Source: an uncultured Acidimicrobiaceae bacterium
Lineage (GTDB): Bacteria > Actinomycetota > Acidimicrobiia > Acidimicrobiales > Ilumatobacteraceae
Length of the DNA stretch: 9,666 bases
Assembly: GCA_903934195.1 (NCBI GenBank)
Contig: CAIZMV010000068.1
Span: 1-9,666, forward strand
Reading direction: 5' to 3'
Shown here one piece after another: positions 6,409 through 9,666 of this stretch. The notes under the pieces are model-generated. The model did no database searches and was not told the origin of the DNA. It worked only from the letters and a program-made list of their open reading frames with translations. The position numbers and the translations under genes were made by a program. Numbering within the stretch: position 1 is the first letter of the stretch; the number at the start of each line of letters is the position of its first letter.

Positions 6409-7802
6409 TCTGAAACCGCCGTTACTTTGATCATGGTGCGCTTCACAATGCGAGCTTCGAATTCGCTGCGGAACAACGTAAGAGCGGAGTGAACGGGCGC
6501 ATACGCAGATGGCCCAACGAAACAAATTGTGTTCATGCGATACGGAAATGGCACAGCGGCTATTCCGAGTTTCTCATTTGATGCGTGCGGGAATGAACCA
6601 GGGCAAATTGATTCGCCAACTTCAAAGATCTGTTCAAGGTCGGCATCTGTGCCCTTGCCATCAACTACACGAGACAAAATGCGCTCAAGCCATGTGCCAC
6701 CTTCGCGACATGGTGTGCATTTTCCACATGATTCATGGGCATAGAAACGAGTAAGCGTTAAGGCAGCACGTGGAATATCCGTGGTTGAGTCCATCACCAT
6801 GATTGCGCCGGAACCAAGCATTGATCCTGCAGGTCCAACTTGACTTGCTTCAAACGGAAGATCAAGTTGATCAGGAGTGAACCATGGGGCAGAACCACCG
6901 CCAGGTACAAAAGCTTTGAGATCATTTCCGTTGCGAATGCCTTGGCAGAATTCGTCTCCGTACAAGAGGTCACGGAATGTTGTGATGCCGTTGATGATTT
7001 CAAATACACCGGGGCGATTCACGTGTCCAGAAACTGCAACCATTCGAGTTCCTGGTGAAGTTGCTGTACCAATTGCTGTGTAAGCAGCAGCACCGTTATT
7101 CAACAACCATGGAAGGTTGGCAAGAGTCTCAACGTTGTTAACAATTGTTGGTTGTCCGTACAAGCCATTTGCTGCAGGGAAATATGGTGGCTTCAAACGG
7201 GGCATGCCGCGATTGCCTTCAAGACTTTCGATAAGTGCTGTCTCTTCGCCCACCACGTAGGCACCTGCGCCCCAGTGAAGAACAATGTCAAGTGAGAACT
7301 TTGAACCAAGAATGTTCTTGCCAACGTATCCAGCTGCGTATGCCTCGTTAAGGGCTGCTGCTACTCGTTCTTGTGCAAGCGCCATTTCACCACGTATATA
7401 GAGGAAGCATTGCGACAAACCAGCTGCATAGGAAGCGATGAGACAACCTTCAATGAGTTGATGTGGATCGCGTTCCATGAGCAAGCGGTCTTTGTATGTG
7501 CCTGGTTCACTTTCGTCGCCATTAACAACGAGGTACCGGGGCCACACACCTTGGGGCATGAGTCCCCACTTGTTGCCTGCTGGGAAACCAGCACCACCAC
7601 GACCAAGAACGGTGGCGTTCTTTACTTCGTCATGAATATCACTGGCAGGGCGAGCAAGTGCTGAGCGCAAACCTTTATAGCCATCAGTCGCTAGGTAACG
7701 CTCGAGTGTGTACGAATCTTCGTATTGAAAACGCGAAGTGACAACTTGAGGACGATCGCCGACATAAAAGCCAGGTGCATGTTTCCAGGTACCGCCGGTC
7801 AT
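6405..7802 (-). CDS. nuoF: NADH-quinone oxidoreductase subunit F (51 kDa-type, NADH/FMN site, N3 cluster)
   Basis: NuoF oxidises NADH, holds FMN, and passes electrons through [4Fe-4S] cluster N3 into NuoG. The glycine-rich nucleotide loop GRGGAGFPAG is at residues 68-77, the acidic motif ESEPGTYKDR at 97-106, and GAGAYVVGEETAL at 178-190. Three N3 ligands are in SCGKCTPCREGG (Cys359, Cys362, Cys365). By alignment with the family pattern CPLGPSA..P, the fourth ligand is Cys427 in TICFVGPSAYAPV, followed by FRSEFEARI. Cys365 and Cys427 are 62 residues apart, against about 41 in E. coli and Thermus; another cysteine, Cys400 (SICPG), lies between. At 465 residues the protein is a little long for the family, in line with this insertion. 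Val185 stands where many homologues have Cys. The ATG at 7802 overlaps the nuoE stop (ATGA) and has GGAAAGG upstream; the TGA stop overlaps the nuoG start. Confidence 0.97.
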   Translation of the reverse strand: MTGGTWKHAPGFYVGDRPQVVTSRFQYEDSYTLERYLATDGYKGLRSALARPASDIHDEVKNATVLGRGGAGFPAGNKWGLMPQGVWPRYLVVNGDESEPGTYKDRLLMERDPHQLIEGCLIASYAAGLSQCFLYIRGEMALAQERVAAALNEAYAAGYVGKNILGSKFSLDIVLHWGAGAYVVGEETALIESLEGNRGMPRLKPPYFPAANGLYGQPTIVNNVETLANLPWLLNNGAAAYTAIGTATSPGTRMVAVSGHVNRPGVFEIINGITTFRDLLYGDEFCQGIRNGNDLKAFVPGGGSAPWFTPDQLDLPFEASQVGPAGSMLGSGAIMVMDSTTDIPRAALTLTRFYAHESCGKCTPCREGGTWLERILSRVVDGKGTDADLEQIFEVGESICPGSFPHASNEKLGIAAVPFPYRMNTICFVGPSAYAPVHSALTLFRSEFEARIVKRTMIKVTAVSE

Positions 7803-8413
7803 AGCGCCGCCTTTCCATCAAGCCACACAGGATTTTCTGTAACTAATTCAGGTGCTACTGCGCCAACGCCGCGCTCTGCAGGAATGTGCTGGCGTACTGA
7901 AGCAACAACGCCATGGGCAGGAATCTCTGATGACAATGTTCCCGCCGACAAATCATCAATGAGAGTGTCGAGTTGATCTGGCGTAACGCGGTAGCGATAG
8001 CGATAGTTCACTTGCAGGCACGGAGCTTCAGTACATGCAGCCTGACACTCAGCGCGTTCAAGAGTGAATTTCCCGTCTGCTGTGGTGGAACCCATCTTGA
8101 TGCCAAGGCGCTCTTCCGCATGATGCATCAGTTCTTCTGCACCCATCAATGCACATGACATCGTGCCGCAGATATTGATGAGGTACTTGCCTACTGGTTC
8201 GAACTTGAACATCTCGTAGAACGAGGCTGTTCCGAACACTTCAGCTGATGATGCTCCGACTAATTCACCAATATGTGACATAGCTTCGTTGGTGACGTAA
8301 CCGTCTTGTTCCTGAGCCAAGTGCAACAACGGAATAGTTGCAGACCGAGCTTTTGGATAGCGGCCAATTATTTCGCGAGCAAGCCGGACGTTTTCTTCTG
8401 TTAGCCGAGCCAT
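7799..8413 (-). CDS. nuoE: NADH-quinone oxidoreductase subunit E (24 kDa-type, N1a [2Fe-2S])
   Basis: NuoE is a thioredoxin-fold subunit of the NADH dehydrogenase module. It pairs with NuoF and carries the off-path [2Fe-2S] cluster N1a near FMN. The 204-residue protein has the N-terminal helical region (about 1-70, including GTASFYEMF) and the four ligands: Cys82 and Cys87 in CGTMSC, then Cys123 and Cys127 in CQAAC, giving the family spacing C-x4-C and C-x3-C. Residues 137-142 read YRYRYR, encoded by a short hexanucleotide repeat. The family core ends near residue 155; the remaining roughly 50 residues form a tail that includes EIPAHGVVASVRQ. The ATG at 8413 overlaps the nuoD stop by one base and has a good Shine-Dalgarno inside nuoD. 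The TGA stop overlaps the nuoF start in ATGA. Confidence 0.97.
   Translation of the reverse strand: MARLTEENVRLAREIIGRYPKARSATIPLLHLAQEQDGYVTNEAMSHIGELVGASSAEVFGTASFYEMFKFEPVGKYLINICGTMSCALMGAEELMHHAEERLGIKMGSTTADGKFTLERAECQAACTEAPCLQVNYRYRYRVTPDQLDTLIDDLSAGTLSSEIPAHGVVASVRQHIPAERGVGAVAPELVTENPVWLDGKAAL
7810..7816 (-). promoter_or_regulatory. Shine-Dalgarno of nuoF, inside the nuoE 3' end
   Basis: GGAAAGG on the minus strand stands 7 bases before the nuoF ATG at 7802, within the final nuoE codons. It supports this start over later in-frame methionines. Confidence 0.55.
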
Positions 8414-9666
8414 TATCGATCAACCTCCCCGAGTACCGGATCAACTGATGAAATAACTGCAACAGCGTCAGCAACAAGACCACCACGCATCATGTGCGGC
8501 ATGGTTTGAATATTCACGAATGACGGCGCACGAACATGCATGCGATACGGATTGGATGAACCATCACTGACGATGTAACAACCAATTTCTCCGCGCGGAC
8601 TTTCGATAGCTACGTACACTTCGCCTTCTGGCACTTTGAAACCTTCGGTGAAGATCTTGAAGTGGTGAATCAGTGCTTCCATTGATTCATCAATACGTGC
8701 ACGAGGTGGTGGCGTGACTTTCTTGTTCTGGATACGGAAGTCACCAGAAGGCATGTTCTCAAGAATCTGATACACGATGCGCATTGATTCGCGAATTTCG
8801 TTGAATCGAATCGAGTAACGGTCATAGGCATCGCCGTACTGACCAACAATCACATCGAATTCCATTTTGTCGTAATGCAGGTAGGGCATGTCACGACGAA
8901 GATCCCATGCAACTCCGGTTGAGCGAAGAATTGGTCCGGTTGCACCAAGAGCAATTGCTTCTTGCGCTGTAATGACGCCAACTCCTTGCAGACGTTCGCG
9001 CCAAATTGGCTGACCAGTCATCAAGATGTCGTATTCCTCAAGTCGCGAAGGCAACCCTTCAAGAATTGCAAGTACGTCATCGCGCCATCCGGCCGGCAAG
9101 TCAGCTGCAAGGCCACCAGGACGAATGAAGTTGTGATTCATTCGAAGGCCAGTCACTTTTTGGAAGAAACGAAGAACATCTTCACGTTCGCGCCATCCGT
9201 ACAACATCATGGAAACCGCGCCGAGGTCCATACCGTTGGTGGCAAGGAACAACAAATGGCTGCTCATGCGATTCAATTCCGAAAGCAACATGCGCATCCA
9301 CACAGCGCGCTCTGGAATATCGCCGTCAATACCTAGCAACTTTTCAACTGCCATTGAGAAGACAAGTTCGTTGTTCAACGGTGACAAGTAATCCATGCGG
9401 GTGACGTTGGTGCCGCCCTGCATGTAAGTGAGCGCCTCACCGGTCTTTTCCATGCCAGTGTGCAAATAACCAATGATTGGTTTACAACGCAACACTGTTT
9501 CACCCTGAAGTTCGAGCATGAGACGCAAAACACCGTGAGTACTTGGGTGCTGTGGTCCCATGTTGATGATCATTGTTTGATCTTCAGGTGCTTCGGTCTC
9601 TACTTCGGCGAGTAACGCAGCTTCTGTTTCGCTGAGACGCAAGACAGACCCGACTTCACGGAGCAA
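8413..9666 (-). CDS. nuoD: NADH-quinone oxidoreductase subunit D (49 kDa-type), 5' end cut by window edge
   Basis: NuoD forms, with NuoH, the chamber where quinone is reduced by cluster N2, in the cytoplasmic arm of complex I. The visible 417 residues contain the signature MGPQHPSTHGVLRL (visible residues 36-49) with the quinone-contacting histidine (His44), the segment GYLHTGMEK, and TRMDYL with the quinone-site tyrosine (Tyr93). The protein ends in DPVLGEVDR, the canonical NuoD C-terminus. Numbers count from the first codon in the window, a TTG at 9666-9664. The frame is still open there, so the true start is probably just outside; about 32 residues already precede the conserved core, so little should be missing. 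No NuoC domain is fused at the visible N-terminus, so nuoC is expected as a separate upstream gene. The TAA stop shares one base with the nuoE ATG (TAATG). Assignment is near certain; only the start is unknown. Confidence 0.97.
   Translation of the reverse strand: MLREVGSVLRLSETEAALLAEVETEAPEDQTMIINMGPQHPSTHGVLRLMLELQGETVLRCKPIIGYLHTGMEKTGEALTYMQGGTNVTRMDYLSPLNNELVFSMAVEKLLGIDGDIPERAVWMRMLLSELNRMSSHLLFLATNGMDLGAVSMMLYGWREREDVLRFFQKVTGLRMNHNFIRPGGLAADLPAGWRDDVLAILEGLPSRLEEYDILMTGQPIWRERLQGVGVITAQEAIALGATGPILRSTGVAWDLRRDMPYLHYDKMEFDVIVGQYGDAYDRYSIRFNEIRESMRIVYQILENMPSGDFRIQNKKVTPPPRARIDESMEALIHHFKIFTEGFKVPEGEVYVAIESPRGEIGCYIVSDGSSNPYRMHVRAPSFVNIQTMPHMMRGGLVADAVAVISSVDPVLGEVDR
8424..8430 (-). 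promoter_or_regulatory. Shine-Dalgarno of nuoE, inside the nuoD 3' end
   Basis: On the minus strand GGGGAGG lies 10 bases before the nuoE ATG at 8413. It is the clearest ribosome binding site in the window, sits wholly within the last codons of nuoD, and supports the chosen nuoE start. Confidence 0.7.

Noticed and set aside
5821..6492. A 223-codon open frame on the plus strand, opposite nuoG and the nuoF end.
   Set aside because: It lies fully antisense to conserved Fe-S coding sequence, and its translation is rich in Ala, His, Asn and Cys with no recognisable domain. Codon bias of nuoG explains the lack of stops.
6522..6605. Possible frameshift in nuoF between Cys400 and Cys427, because the spacing differs from E. 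coli.
   Set aside because: The frame stays open and conserved NuoF sequence (VGPSAYAP, FRSEFEARI) resumes in the same frame, so an in-frame insertion fits better.
1..9666. A hidden novel system: defence genes, mobile element, CRISPR, RNA gene or riboswitch.
   Set aside because: Both strands are accounted for by nine contiguous nuo genes with no non-coding stretch longer than 5 bases. I saw no array of repeats, tRNA-like or rRNA sequence, or insertion element ends.

Overview
The whole window is one minus-strand stretch of a respiratory complex I (proton-pumping NADH:quinone oxidoreductase, NDH-1) operon. Read in the direction of transcription, from the right edge to the left, it holds nuoD (5' end cut), nuoE, nuoF, nuoG, nuoH, nuoI, nuoJ, nuoK and nuoL (3' end cut). 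This is the canonical bacterial order. No gene is missing, inserted or visibly broken. nuoA-C should lie beyond position 9666, and the rest of nuoL with nuoM and nuoN before position 1.

The G+C content looks mid-range, about half by eye. Several traits suggest an actinobacterium: separate nuoD and nuoE, a long NuoH with the GHQTRLQLADPPVG segment, NuoE and NuoI with C-terminal tails, and a NuoG carrying the N7 cysteines. The moderate G+C and the NuoE/NuoF sequence style fit an uncultured aquatic lineage, possibly Acidimicrobiia. That placement is inference from remembered family patterns, not a search.

Layout by module: the NADH-oxidising (N) module is nuoE (7799-8413), nuoF (6405-7802) and nuoG (4042-6408). 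The quinone-reducing (Q) module is nuoD (8413-9666) and nuoI (2163-2816). The membrane (P) module is nuoH (2816-4045), nuoJ (1624-2163), nuoK (1301-1627) and nuoL (1-1295). NADH gives two electrons to FMN in NuoF. They pass through the Fe-S clusters of NuoF, NuoG and NuoI to quinone at the NuoD/NuoH interface. This drives proton movement through NuoH, NuoJ, NuoK and NuoL. Almost every ligand and key charged residue expected of these subunits can be read in the translations.

The packing is extreme. Seven of eight junctions overlap by 1 or 4 bases and the eighth has a 5-base gap, so there is no intergenic space, and I see no internal promoter or terminator. I found no RNA gene, mobile element, CRISPR array or novel system. 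The most notable points are an apparent insertion of about 20 residues before the fourth N3-cluster cysteine of NuoF, a charged N-terminal insertion and long tail in NuoI, and a nuoG start that must be moved inward from the longest open frame.
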